Assembly: GCA_934140575.1 (NCBI GenBank)
Contig: CAKPBJ010000006.1
Span: forward strand, 1-55,315
Direction of reading: 5' to 3'
Origin: an uncultured Bacilli bacterium
GTDB taxonomy: Bacteria; Bacillota_I; Bacilli_A; RF39; UBA660
DNA: 55,315 nucleotides
Below, piece after piece: positions 16,990 to 25,260 of this stretch; position 1 is the first letter of the stretch, and each line of letters starts with the position of its first letter. The translations under genes and the position numbers were made by a program. The notes beneath the pieces are model-generated. The model did no database searches. It was not told the origin of the DNA and saw only the letters and a list, made by a program, of their open reading frames with translations.

Positions 16990-17877
16990 TTATTTTTTAA
17001 AAACAAATAACTTACTAAATACATAGTTTAAAACAATAACCAATACTTGACTAATAATAGTAAATAGATAAACATTAAAGTTAAGAGCCGTAACAAAGAT
17101 ATACATAATAACCATTTCTAAAATCAAAGTTAAAACCCTAGAACCAAAGAAACTAGAAATCTCTTTAAATATACTCTTAGATTTACTCTCAAAAACAAAT
17201 TTTCTATTAGTAACATAAGCAAATAATACAGAAACAATCCAAGAAATAATAATTGCAGCCTGTAACTGAATTGCATTACTAGAATCAATTACTGTTAAAA
17301 GTAATATCCACTTAGTAACTAAATTTACTAAAGTAGTACATACTCCAAAAAACAAATATAATAAAGCTTCTTTATATTTATTATACCAAGAAACATTATT
17401 TGTATCTTCAATATAATCTTCAATTAATTTTATCATATTAGGAGTATTACTTACAAACTTTTTAGGAGTAAAACTCTTACTCTTTTCAATCAATTTACCA
17501 AGCTTATTAAAATCTCTAAGTTCAAGGATATATCCTTCATCCGCAAACTCTTTAACTATCTGTTTTTGATGATCATTAGTATGCTCCTTATATTTATAAA
17601 GCCTTGCTGCTGCAATAACTTTTTTATTATTTTTAATAGCTGTTAAAATAGAACCAGCCCCACCATGTGTAATTATTAAATCAGCACTTTTTATATACTT
17701 GTTAAACTCATCAGTAGGAATCAAATCAAATATTTCCATATTCTTAGACTCATACTTAGTATAGCCAGCTTGTACCACAACACGTTCCTTAATATTTCCT
17801 TTTTCTATTTCTCTATCAATTGCCTCAAGTAAACGAGTAAACTCCTTATCCTGAGTACCTAAAGTTACAAAAATCAT
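16990..17877 (-). CDS. Alg13/PssE-like glycosyltransferase subunit fused to a GtrA-type membrane domain
   Basis: Residues 1-~150 (MIFVTLGTQDKEF, ITHGGAGSI) match the GT28 C-terminal catalytic half of the two-subunit Alg13/Alg14 and PssE/PssD enzymes, which transfer a sugar from a UDP-sugar to a lipid-linked acceptor. Residues ~165-295 are four membrane helices of the GtrA/DPMS type (TNRKFVFES is characteristic), a family linked to flipping lipid-linked sugars. I use ATG 17877, which overlaps the previous stop as TAATG and has GGTGGA upstream; the GTG at 17889 has no good site. Fusion to GtrA could couple sugar addition to flipping. Confidence 0.9.
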   Translation of the reverse strand: MIFVTLGTQDKEFTRLLEAIDREIEKGNIKERVVVQAGYTKYESKNMEIFDLIPTDEFNKYIKSADLIITHGGAGSILTAIKNNKKVIAAARLYKYKEHTNDHQKQIVKEFADEGYILELRDFNKLGKLIEKSKSFTPKKFVSNTPNMIKLIEDYIEDTNNVSWYNKYKEALLYLFFGVCTTLVNLVTKWILLLTVIDSSNAIQLQAAIIISWIVSVLFAYVTNRKFVFESKSKSIFKEISSFFGSRVLTLILEMVIMYIFVTALNFNVYLFTIISQVLVIVLNYVFSKLFVFKK

Positions 17878-18368
17878 TAGAAAATCCACCCCCCATAAAC
17901 AGCATTAGGATATTCCTTCAACATACTCTTCCACTGTACAATAAATAAATCACTAATTGGATACAAAAGTTTACCTGTAACTGTTTTCGTATAAATATTA
18001 GCAAATGTTTCTATATAAATAATTTTTGCACCAAATAACTTACAAATACAACACATTGGTCCAGCAGTATGAACACCTGTAGTTACAACATAATCAGGAT
18101 GCAACTTAAAGAAATAATAAAGACTTTTAAAGCAATTACCAATCAACTTAAAAGGATAACTAAGCATATGATCCTTAGTACCATAAGTCAAATAATAAAC
18201 TTTATCTTTAAACTTATCTTTTAAATACATATTAGACTTAGTCTTTTCAGTAATCAAATTAAAATCATATTTTGAAAACATTTCCTCTAATTGTAATAAT
18301 TCACTTAAATGTCCACCAGTAGAGGCAATAAATAAAACACGCCTCTTATTTTTTTTACCTTTATTCAT
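17877..18368 (-). CDS. Alg14/PssD-like glycosyltransferase membrane-anchor subunit
   Basis: 163 residues matching the Alg14/PssD/Cps14F family: VLFIASTGGHLSELLQL near the start, then VVTTGVHTAGPMCC and IYIETFANIYTKT, ending in WKSMLKEYPNAVYGGWIF. In this family the subunit recruits the Alg13/PssE catalytic half, which is the next gene, to the membrane. The start is ATG 18368, with GAGAG 8 bases upstream; the GTG at 18377 lacks a site. It overlaps the GT4 gene stop by 8 bases and the Alg13-like gene by one. Confidence 0.92.
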   Translation of the reverse strand: MNKGKKNKRRVLFIASTGGHLSELLQLEEMFSKYDFNLITEKTKSNMYLKDKFKDKVYYLTYGTKDHMLSYPFKLIGNCFKSLYYFFKLHPDYVVTTGVHTAGPMCCICKLFGAKIIYIETFANIYTKTVTGKLLYPISDLFIVQWKSMLKEYPNAVYGGWIF

Positions 18369-19509
18369 AAACTTCACTCTCTTCTATTAACGTAAACCAC
18401 TCTTCACTAACAACATCACTAGTATATCTTTTTACACCTTTTCTAGCAGCTCTACCGAGTCTTAATCTTTCATCCTTACTATCAACCAAATCTTTAATTT
18501 TCTTTATCATAGCATCTCTATTTCTATTCTTTATTAAATAGCCATTTTCTCCACTATTAATTATTTCACGAGCTCCCTCAGCAGAATCATAAGCAATACA
18601 CGGAACCCCATGACTCATCGCCTCAATAAGAACAATACCAAATGACTCAGTATAAGAAGTCATTAAATATATTGAAGACTCATCTAATATCTTATCAATA
18701 TAATCTTTTCCCTGAAAACCATGTAAAGTAACTTTATCATTCAATTTATTTTTATTAATATATTTCTCAAGATTACCTCTTTCAACACCATCACCAATAA
18801 TATCTAAAGTCCAATCTGGATATTCTCTTAATACCTTTTTATATATTTTAAGTAAATCCATAAATCCCTTTTCAGGAGAAAGTCTACCTACACTAATAAA
18901 TCTTTTATTTAAAAGTTTCGCACACTTAGTAGGTAATTTATCAATAGAATTAGGAATATAAATACACATACACTTATTATTTTTAAGTTTTTCAGAATAA
19001 AACTTTTGTAAATCATTTGAAACAACAATTAAATAGTCCAAGTTCTTACAACTATTTATAACATTAGTCGCATATTTATAATCACCATGATAATGATTAT
19101 GTTCCCAAGCAATCTTTAAAGTACCTTCCCTTCCAAAAGAATTTACCCAAAAGTTAAATAAATCTCTAGTACTAATCATTACATCACATTTTTTATTAGA
19201 AATGTAATCAATCATTTTCTTTTTTCTAAAATAAAGTACTTTTAATGAATAAAAACCTTCTTTTAATATTTTAAAAATATTTTTCTTTCTTACCGCATCC
19301 ATAAATTTATTTTTATTTGGTTTAATATTCTTATTCAAGTATTTAACTTTAACTCTCTTATCTAATTCAAAAGCTGGTTCATCCATTAGTTTATAACAAA
19401 CTGCTATTTCAACACTATAACGTTCACATAATGTATTTGCTAAATTAACAATGCACTTTTCAATACCACCATATCCTAAATGTAAAGCTAAAATTGATAT
19501 TTTTTTCAT
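18361..19509 (-). CDS. GT4-family glycosyltransferase
   Basis: 382 residues with a two-Rossmann GT-B fold: N-terminal LHLGYGGIEKCIVNLANTL (acceptor domain, GG loop), C-terminal VSVGRLSPEKGF and the E-x7-E nucleotide-sugar motif ESFGIVLIEAMSHG near 291. Related enzymes build capsule, teichoic or glycan chains at the inner membrane face; donor and acceptor cannot be told from sequence. First gene of a transcript that continues with the Alg14/Alg13-like pair and the giant pilin, so it may glycosylate that protein or make an envelope glycan. GGGTGG precedes ATG 19509. Confidence 0.93.
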   Translation of the reverse strand: MKKISILALHLGYGGIEKCIVNLANTLCERYSVEIAVCYKLMDEPAFELDKRVKVKYLNKNIKPNKNKFMDAVRKKNIFKILKEGFYSLKVLYFRKKKMIDYISNKKCDVMISTRDLFNFWVNSFGREGTLKIAWEHNHYHGDYKYATNVINSCKNLDYLIVVSNDLQKFYSEKLKNNKCMCIYIPNSIDKLPTKCAKLLNKRFISVGRLSPEKGFMDLLKIYKKVLREYPDWTLDIIGDGVERGNLEKYINKNKLNDKVTLHGFQGKDYIDKILDESSIYLMTSYTESFGIVLIEAMSHGVPCIAYDSAEGAREIINSGENGYLIKNRNRDAMIKKIKDLVDSKDERLRLGRAARKGVKRYTSDVVSEEWFTLIEESEVYE

Positions 19510-19526
19510 AACACCACCCTATATCA

Positions 19527-19535
19527 ATTATAACA
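19527..19535 (-). promoter_or_regulatory. Extended -10 promoter of the glycosyltransferase-pilin operon
   Basis: TGTTATAAT on the minus strand, about 20 bases before the GT4 start; no clear -35. Confidence 0.5.
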
Positions 19536-19566
19536 TTATTTTACATAGAGAAAAACATAAAAAACA

Positions 19567-19594
19567 AAAAAAGCATTATTTCTAATACTTTTTT
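19567..19594 (-). terminator. Intrinsic terminator after the repeat-rich anchored protein
   Basis: AAAAGTATT / AATGCTTTT stem (one G-U) with a short loop, ending in a run of T on the minus strand. Confidence 0.7.
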
Positions 19595-19605
19595 ATAATA
19601 ACAAA

Positions 19606-20805
19606 TTATTGTTGTACTGGACCAACTTGTGAAACACCTTCAACTGGTGCAACTGGAGCAACTGGAGTTACCATTTGATTAGGAACTTCTCCATTTACTG
19701 GAGCAACAGGTGTAACTTGAATATCAGGTACAGCTTGTACTTCTGGTGCAACTGGAGCAACTGGAGAAACTTGTTGAATAACAGGTACTTCGTTTACAGG
19801 TTCTGTTTGAACTTCATTACTTGCAATTGTTGGAATAGTCTGAGTATTTGCAAGAGGATCAGCTCCACCATAAATTTGATGACTTTCTTGATTAACATTT
19901 AAATCAGGAACCACTGGACTAACACCACCATAAATTACATGTTCATCAGGTTGTGGTGCAGGTTGTGAAAAATTATCAACAGCTGGTTGACTAATTTCTG
20001 GTGCAGGAGTAACAACTGGCGAAACAGTTGGAACTTGTTGCATCATTGGGTCAACTCCCATAGGTTGTTGCATCATATCAACAGGTGTTGTATTAACCTC
20101 TGGCATAGCTGTAACTTCAGGCATTACAGGTTGAACAGGTTCTGGTGCAACTGGTGAAACAGTTGGAACTTGTTGCATCATTGGATTAACTCCCATTTGT
20201 TGTTGCATCATATCAACAGGTGCTGCATTAACATCAGGCATTGGTGCAACCTCTGGCATTACTGGTTGAACAGGTTCTGGAACAACTGGTGAAACAGTTG
20301 GAACTTGTTGCATCATTGGATCAATACCCATAGGTTGTTGCATCATATCAACAGGTGCAGCATTAACCTCAGGCATTGCTGTAACCTCTGGCATTGCAGT
20401 AGGTCCTACATTAGGCATTGCCGTATTCTGCATCATTGGATCATTTGCAGTTCCTTGTCCCATAAAATTATTAGAAGTTGCTGCTGCTGCAACAGCATCT
20501 GGAGAAATTGGTGTAGCACCATTCATATTAACAGGTTGAGCCATTGAATCAACTCCCATTGGTTGAGTATTTAAAGTGTCAACCATTGGTTGTTGTTGAT
20601 TAACAGCTACAGGACCATTATTCATATCAGGAGCAGTATTCGCATTCATACTAGCATTAGCATCTGCTGCTTCTTTTTCTTTCTTCTCTTTCTTAGACTT
20701 CTTTCCAGTCACTATCAAAATAATTAAAGCAATAATTAATAATACAACTCCACCAGTAATAAACATACCTGGAACAGTTGTAAACCAACCTAAATCAAAA
20801 TTCAT
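19606..20805 (-). CDS. Membrane-anchored low-complexity repeat protein
   Basis: 399 residues. One membrane helix (about 14-33) is followed by KKSKKEKKEKE, then a tail made almost wholly of Pro, Val, Met, Gln, Asn and Ala. The positive residues after the helix suggest that the tail is cytoplasmic. A 45-residue unit (MMQQVPTVSPV..PEPVQPVMPEV and flanking PVDMMQQ.MG) is repeated three times almost exactly, and degenerate PVAPV motifs follow to the C-terminus. AGGGAG precedes ATG 20805. No enzyme domain; probably an intrinsically disordered scaffold. No function assigned. Confidence 0.8.
   Translation of the reverse strand: MNFDLGWFTTVPGMFITGGVVLLIIALIILIVTGKKSKKEKKEKEAADANASMNANTAPDMNNGPVAVNQQQPMVDTLNTQPMGVDSMAQPVNMNGATPISPDAVAAAATSNNFMGQGTANDPMMQNTAMPNVGPTAMPEVTAMPEVNAAPVDMMQQPMGIDPMMQQVPTVSPVVPEPVQPVMPEVAPMPDVNAAPVDMMQQQMGVNPMMQQVPTVSPVAPEPVQPVMPEVTAMPEVNTTPVDMMQQPMGVDPMMQQVPTVSPVVTPAPEISQPAVDNFSQPAPQPDEHVIYGGVSPVVPDLNVNQESHQIYGGADPLANTQTIPTIASNEVQTEPVNEVPVIQQVSPVAPVAPEVQAVPDIQVTPVAPVNGEVPNQMVTPVAPVAPVEGVSQVGPVQQ
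20021..20425. repeat. Three tandem 135-bp coding repeats
   Basis: Near-identical 135-bp units begin at 20021, 20156 and 20291 (each begins GAAACAGTTGGAACTTGTTG on the plus strand). The exact multiple of three keeps the frame, and the high DNA identity suggests recent expansion or continuing copy-number change. Confidence 0.85.
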
Positions 20806-20847
20806 TAAAATCTACTCCCTTTATTCTATAATCTAATATTATGATAA

Positions 20848-20878
20848 CAAAAAATATTTGCAATTGCAAATATTTTTA
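20848..20878. terminator. Intrinsic terminator after the rluA-type gene
   Basis: Perfect AAAATATTTGC / GCAAATATTTT palindrome with a four-base loop and T runs on both sides. Confidence 0.75.
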
Positions 20879-20895
20879 TATCATATACAAAACTT

Positions 20896-21552
20896 TTACA
20901 GTGTAAATAATGTCCAATAATTTTTTGACTCTGGCAATGCCTTAAATTCCAAGCGTTCATGAGTAACAGGATGTTCAAAAGATAAATAATATGAAAATAA
21001 ACTAATTTGTTTATTATCTTGAACTCCATATCTTTGATCACCTAATAAATAATGACCTCGACTAGCAAATTGAACACGAATTTGATGATGTCTACCAGTT
21101 TTTAAAGTAATAGAAACCAGACTACAATCATGTTCCTTATTATAATCTAATAGTTCATAATCAAGAATAGCCTTCTTACCATTTTCACATACATAACTAT
21201 TACCATTGCTATCTTTATCAATATAATCAATATACTCTCCACTCTTAGAAACCTTACCATGAACAATAGCTAAATACTTCTTAGTAACACTATGCTCATT
21301 AAAAGCCTTATTAAGTCTACTAGCAGCCTTACTACTACGAGCAAACACCATTATTCCAGAAACAGGTCTATCAAGTCTATGAACAAGTCCCAAATAAACA
21401 TTACCAGGTTTATGATATTTTACTTTAATATAAGCTTTAATATCATCCATAATAGACTTATCCCCTGTAGCATCCCCTTGACTTAAAACATTATAAGGTT
21501 TAATAACTACAATAATATGATTATCTTCATACAAAATATTTAATTTACTCAT
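20896..21552 (-). CDS. RluA-family RNA pseudouridine synthase
   Basis: Isomerises uridine to pseudouridine in rRNA or tRNA. 218 residues from ATG 21552, with the family's catalytic motif HRLDRPVSGIMVFA (Asp near residue 59) and the C-terminal TGRHHQIRVQ. There is no N-terminal S4 domain, so the chain is close to the short RluA-like/YlyB-like types; the target base cannot be told. The start ATG overlaps the upstream methyltransferase stop as ATGAGTAA, which indicates translational coupling; the longer frame to 21579 would overlap by 35 bases and lacks a site. Confidence 0.92.
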   Translation of the reverse strand: MSKLNILYEDNHIIVVIKPYNVLSQGDATGDKSIMDDIKAYIKVKYHKPGNVYLGLVHRLDRPVSGIMVFARSSKAASRLNKAFNEHSVTKKYLAIVHGKVSKSGEYIDYIDKDSNGNSYVCENGKKAILDYELLDYNKEHDCSLVSITLKTGRHHQIRVQFASRGHYLLGDQRYGVQDNKQISLFSYYLSFEHPVTHERLEFKALPESKNYWTLFTL

Positions 21553-22417
21553 CTTTTTCCCATCTTCCATAAATACCACAAGGTAACACTAAATTACTAT
21601 TTTTAATTGGAATACCAACCTCTCCACAAGTAATAGTCCCACTATACTTTTTATTAACAGTAAGATTAAGTATATTAGAAAGAACATAAGAAGAAAGCCC
21701 AGTAGTATAAGAGTTAATCAAGAAAAATAATGGATCATCACTAAGAATTTCACTACACAAACTAACTAAATAATTTAAATTCTTTTCAATATCCCAAACC
21801 TCACCATTAGCACCTCTACCATAGCTTGGTGGATCCATTATAATTGCATCATATTTATTACCACGTCTAATTTCTCTTTGCACAAACTTGACAACATCAT
21901 CTACCAAATATCTTACATCTTCAACCGGTAACTTACTAGATTTAACATTTTCTTTACACCAGTCAATCATACCACGAGAAGAATCAACATGCGTAACATG
22001 AGCTCCAGCAGACATACAAGCAATTGTAGCCCCACCAGTATAAGCAAATAAATTAAGAACCTTAATTTTTCTATTACTTCTTTTTATTTTATCAATCATA
22101 TAATCCCAGTTAACTGCTTGTTCTGGAAATAACCCAGTATGTTTAAATCCCATCTTTTTAATATTAAAAGTTAAATTCTTATAATTAATTGTCCAAGCAC
22201 CAGGAACATCTCTTATATTCTCCCAATGACCTCCACCACTTTTACTTCTATAATATATCGCATCAATTTTAGAAGAATACTTATCAGATAAATCACCATT
22301 ATCCCAAACAGCCTGTGGATCTGGTCTAAGTAAATAAACATTCCCCCATCTTTCATATTTCTGACCCTTAGATGCATCAAGTAATTCATAATCTTTCCAA
22401 TCATTACAAAGTTTCAA
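21545..22417 (-). CDS. RlmI-like class I SAM-dependent rRNA methyltransferase
   Basis: About 290 residues. Motif I VLNLFAYTGGATIACMSAGA with the acidic loop HVDSSRGMIDW, and motif IV DPPSYGRG near 193, as in the RlmI/RlmK COG1092 group, which methylates 23S rRNA. The N-terminal PUA domain of RlmI is absent. The start is probably TTG 22417, five bases after GAGGTGG; the GTG at 22426 lies inside that ribosome-binding site. Coupled with the pseudouridine synthase downstream, the two make an rRNA-modification operon. The exact target is unknown. Confidence 0.88.
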   Translation of the reverse strand: MKLCNDWKDYELLDASKGQKYERWGNVYLLRPDPQAVWDNGDLSDKYSSKIDAIYYRSKSGGGHWENIRDVPGAWTINYKNLTFNIKKMGFKHTGLFPEQAVNWDYMIDKIKRSNRKIKVLNLFAYTGGATIACMSAGAHVTHVDSSRGMIDWCKENVKSSKLPVEDVRYLVDDVVKFVQREIRRGNKYDAIIMDPPSYGRGANGEVWDIEKNLNYLVSLCSEILSDDPLFFLINSYTTGLSSYVLSNILNLTVNKKYSGTITCGEVGIPIKNSNLVLPCGIYGRWEKDE

Positions 22418-22460
22418 AAAAACCACCTCATATTCCCGCTTATTGTATCATAAAAAATAA

Positions 22461-22484
22461 AAAGAAAAAAGACCTAAGTCTTTT
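22461..22484 (-). terminator. Intrinsic terminator after the lipoprotein gene
   Basis: AAAAGAC / GTCTTTT stem with a four-base loop and T6 on the minus strand. Confidence 0.7.
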
Positions 22485-23322
22485 AATTAGTAGCACTAAA
22501 TATTCTCTTATAATCCGTAATCAAAGTACTTCCATTATATGCAATAATTCTATCTTTATACTCATTTAAAGTATCAGAACTCTTCATAGCATACTGACAC
22601 TCAACATCAGCATACTTACTACATTCACTACCATTCGTAGCATATACTTTATATATCTTATTTGCAGTTCTTACAAAAGTACTAACAGAATTACCTGCAT
22701 AATTATAATCAATTATATCTCCACCATAATTATCACTACCATAAACAATCTTACTACTAGTAATAACAGGCTCAGACTTACTATCAGCTTTAGAAACAAT
22801 GTAACCATAAACATTACCATCTTTTTTCAAAACATAATATAGTCCACTACTACTATCCGCCGTAGTAACTTTAACAGCTTCTTTATCTTTTAATAATAAA
22901 TCATAAATATAATAATTATTATCACTACTAGTAACCTCACTATATTGAACAACATTATTAGAAGAAGTTAAATAATAATACTTTCCATCACTTCCCCTAG
23001 CAATACTACCATCCATAATAGCATCAACAACAATCTTAGTATCAGCTTTCCTACAATTTTGATCATTAGAATAAGCTTGTCCTAAACTAATCTCATAAAG
23101 TTTTCCATCCTCATCAATAACATGAGTCCCAGTTAAATATTTAATTTTCTTATAACTTGTATCTTCCTTATCCTTAGGAAAAAAATAATCACAATTAAAC
23201 TCAGTACCATAACTAAAACCATCATGTCTAATATCACGAGTAACATCACCATCACAACCAGTACAAATAAAACAACAAATACCAACTAAAAAAAGAAACT
23301 TTAATTTATTCTTACCATTCAT
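22483..23322 (-). CDS. Predicted lipoprotein of unknown function
   Basis: 279 residues. The N-terminus KNKLKFLFLVGICCFICTGCDG is a lipoprotein signal with Cys23 as the likely lipidated residue (lipobox ICTGC is slightly unusual, with Thr/Gly before Cys). The mature part is rich in Tyr, Ser and Asp and has repeated short strands such as DEDGKLYEIS, SDGKYYYLTS and KKDGNVYGYI, which suggests a beta-propeller of about six blades. AGGG precedes ATG 23322. No family recognised. Confidence 0.82.
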   Translation of the reverse strand: MNGKNKLKFLFLVGICCFICTGCDGDVTRDIRHDGFSYGTEFNCDYFFPKDKEDTSYKKIKYLTGTHVIDEDGKLYEISLGQAYSNDQNCRKADTKIVVDAIMDGSIARGSDGKYYYLTSSNNVVQYSEVTSSDNNYYIYDLLLKDKEAVKVTTADSSSGLYYVLKKDGNVYGYIVSKADSKSEPVITSSKIVYGSDNYGGDIIDYNYAGNSVSTFVRTANKIYKVYATNGSECSKYADVECQYAMKSSDTLNEYKDRIIAYNGSTLITDYKRIFSATN

Positions 23323-23373
23323 CTATATCCCTACCTTTAATAAAAATATACCACAAATAATAAACATTTAAAA

Positions 23374-24225
23374 CTAAAATTTCTTTATAATATCAAAAAT
23401 ATATTTAACTTTCTTACTATCTTCTCCTAGATACTTATCAAAAACAATATCACAAATATCTCCACTCTTTTTAGCCTTTTCCTTATCATATAATTTACTT
23501 ATCTTTTTATATACTATATTAATACTTTCACTATCAGTAATAAACTTATTAGACTCAACCTGCATAATACCAAGCTTTCTCTTTTCTCCATTAAGTCTAA
23601 ACATAAAATAATCATATTTTCTATACAACTTACTTCTCTTAGAATTCTCATATATCATAATAGCATAAATCATATTAGATATCTCTCTATTACTAAAATC
23701 ACAATCATCATAAAACTTATGCTTAAGTTTAGCATATGAAACAAGACAACTATCTACACTCATATACTTATCAGTATTCTTAGAAACACTAGTAAGAATA
23801 TTCTTTTCCCTACAAAAATTATAAATAAATAACATTGTTAATGACCATAGTATTAATCTAAGGTCCTCTCCCGTCAAAAATACTTTAGTCACTTTATTTA
23901 TAAAATCTTGATTTATAAAAAATCCTATCAATGTCAATAATATATAGTAATAAATATTTTTTTCATCTTTATTAAAAAAGTCTCTCTCAACTACATAACT
24001 ATTATAAAATATATCCGTAATCATCATAAATACAAACATTAAAAATATATTATCAGTAACATTTAAAGCCATTTCAAAACAAATGCCAGAAACTATCATC
24101 ATAAGAATAATAGAAAATATAATTTTCTGTACCTTATTAAGGATATATCTAGAATCAATTAAATTAAGTATGAAATAAGCTCCTATTCCAGCTACAATAT
24201 AAAATATCCAACACCAAAGCCCCAT
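23374..24225 (-). CDS. Polytopic membrane protein with possible degenerate transglycosylase-like domain
   Basis: 283 residues. Five or six membrane helices fill residues 1-145. The C-terminal ~135 residues are hydrophilic. They contain IMIYENSKRSKLYRKYDYFMFRL and KLGIMQVES, a pattern (E-N-x-x-R-P-like, then G-I-M-Q-V) seen in some lytic-transglycosylase-like proteins; the first Glu of MIYEN could be the catalytic acid. This resemblance is weak and needs a structure prediction. GAGGTG precedes ATG 24225. Confidence 0.75.
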   Translation of the reverse strand: MGLWCWIFYIVAGIGAYFILNLIDSRYILNKVQKIIFSIILMMIVSGICFEMALNVTDNIFLMFVFMMITDIFYNSYVVERDFFNKDEKNIYYYILLTLIGFFINQDFINKVTKVFLTGEDLRLILWSLTMLFIYNFCREKNILTSVSKNTDKYMSVDSCLVSYAKLKHKFYDDCDFSNREISNMIYAIMIYENSKRSKLYRKYDYFMFRLNGEKRKLGIMQVESNKFITDSESINIVYKKISKLYDKEKAKKSGDICDIVFDKYLGEDSKKVKYIFDIIKKF

Positions 24226-24278
24226 ATATTATCACCTCAACTGCCACATATTATATTACAAAATTAATTTTTTGTAAA

Positions 24279-24578
24279 TTAAATCTTAGAGTACTTCTTT
24301 AACCTCTTCTTTATTAAAAATACAAGATCCATTGGCCCATTAATCTTATTCACAACAATCAAAGCATCTTGTAATTTTACTTTATCAGATAATTTATCCT
24401 TAACAGCTAAAGCCTCACCCAAATAATCAAAATTATCGATTGGATTAACTTCAATAAAATCTTTAATATAATTTTCTATATCCTGAAGAATAAATTCCTT
24501 AACTGGATACTCATCAACTAAACAAACTCCATAGTATCCACCAACTAAATATCTAAATTGATTAATTAACTCTTCCAT
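24279..24578 (-). CDS. Small hypothetical cytoplasmic protein
   Basis: About 99 residues from ATG 24578 (MEELINQF), the start best supported by the GGGTGG just upstream; the TTG and ATG at 24593 and 24590 have no site. All-alpha, charged, no membrane segment, ending in KKRLKKYSKI. It lies between a membrane-protein gene and the divergent TasA-like gene. No family recognised. Confidence 0.65.
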   Translation of the reverse strand: MEELINQFRYLVGGYYGVCLVDEYPVKEFILQDIENYIKDFIEVNPIDNFDYLGEALAVKDKLSDKVKLQDALIVVNKINGPMDLVFLIKKRLKKYSKI

Positions 24579-24656
24579 TTTACCACCCATCAATATATTA
24601 ATATATTTATTTTAAAAAATCCACTTTTATGATAAAATTAAGAAGAGGTAAACGAT

Positions 24657-25250
24657 ATGGAAAAGAAAGATTTAAAATTTATAATTATCTTTATATTAAT
24701 AGTATGTTTTTCATTTGCTTATCTATTTCAAGCAACCTATGCAAAATATAAAAAACAAGTATCAACTGAAATGGATGGAGATATAGCAAGTTGGAATATA
24801 AAAGTAAACGATGAAGATATTAATGGAAAAAAAACACTGACAAAAAATATTACTCCAGAAATTACAAGTAGTGAATATGTAAAAGATAAAAAACTTGCTC
24901 CTGGATCAAGTGGCTACTTTACCGTAACAATTGATGCGACAAACGTAGATGTTGACTTTAAATATGAATTAACTACAGAACTAAATCAAGATACAAACTT
25001 AACTGATTTCAAAATATCTGGTTATAAAATAAATGATGGTACACTAATTAATACATATGATAATAAATTAACTGGAGAAATACAAAAAAATACTCCTAAA
25101 ACAAAATTTACATATTATATTATATGGGACGATGATGACACAACTCAAACAATGAATAATACAGAAGACACAGAATATGCGAAAAACCATAAAGATGTAA
25201 AAATTAATTTAAATATCAAATTTACACAAAAGAAAGAAGCTACAAATTAA
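24657..25250 (+). CDS. TasA/CalY-like exported protein (SipW-type substrate)
   Basis: 197 residues. A basic start, a hydrophobic helix (residues 7-25) and the boundary QATYAKYKKQV followed by DGDIASWNIKV are the pattern of SipW-cleaved signal peptides. The mature part is a beta domain with KLAPGSSGYFTVTIDATNVDVDFKYEL, matched by a similar block in the protein at 32007-32606, so the two are paralogues. It would form or join an extracellular fibre. AAGAGG precedes ATG 24657. It is the only plus-strand gene of the locus, and its stop codon overlaps that of the convergent TasA-like gene. Confidence 0.82.
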   Translation: MEKKDLKFIIIFILIVCFSFAYLFQATYAKYKKQVSTEMDGDIASWNIKVNDEDINGKKTLTKNITPEITSSEYVKDKKLAPGSSGYFTVTIDATNVDVDFKYELTTELNQDTNLTDFKISGYKINDGTLINTYDNKLTGEIQKNTPKTKFTYYIIWDDDDTTQTMNNTEDTEYAKNHKDVKINLNIKFTQKKEATN

Positions 25251-25260
25251 GCTTCTTTTT
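25233..25260. terminator. Bidirectional terminator containing two overlapping stop codons
   Basis: AAAGAAGCT / AGCTTCTTT stem with flanking A and T runs on both strands. The loop carries TTAA, which gives the stop codon TAA to the plus-strand gene and TAA to the minus-strand gene. Confidence 0.85.
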
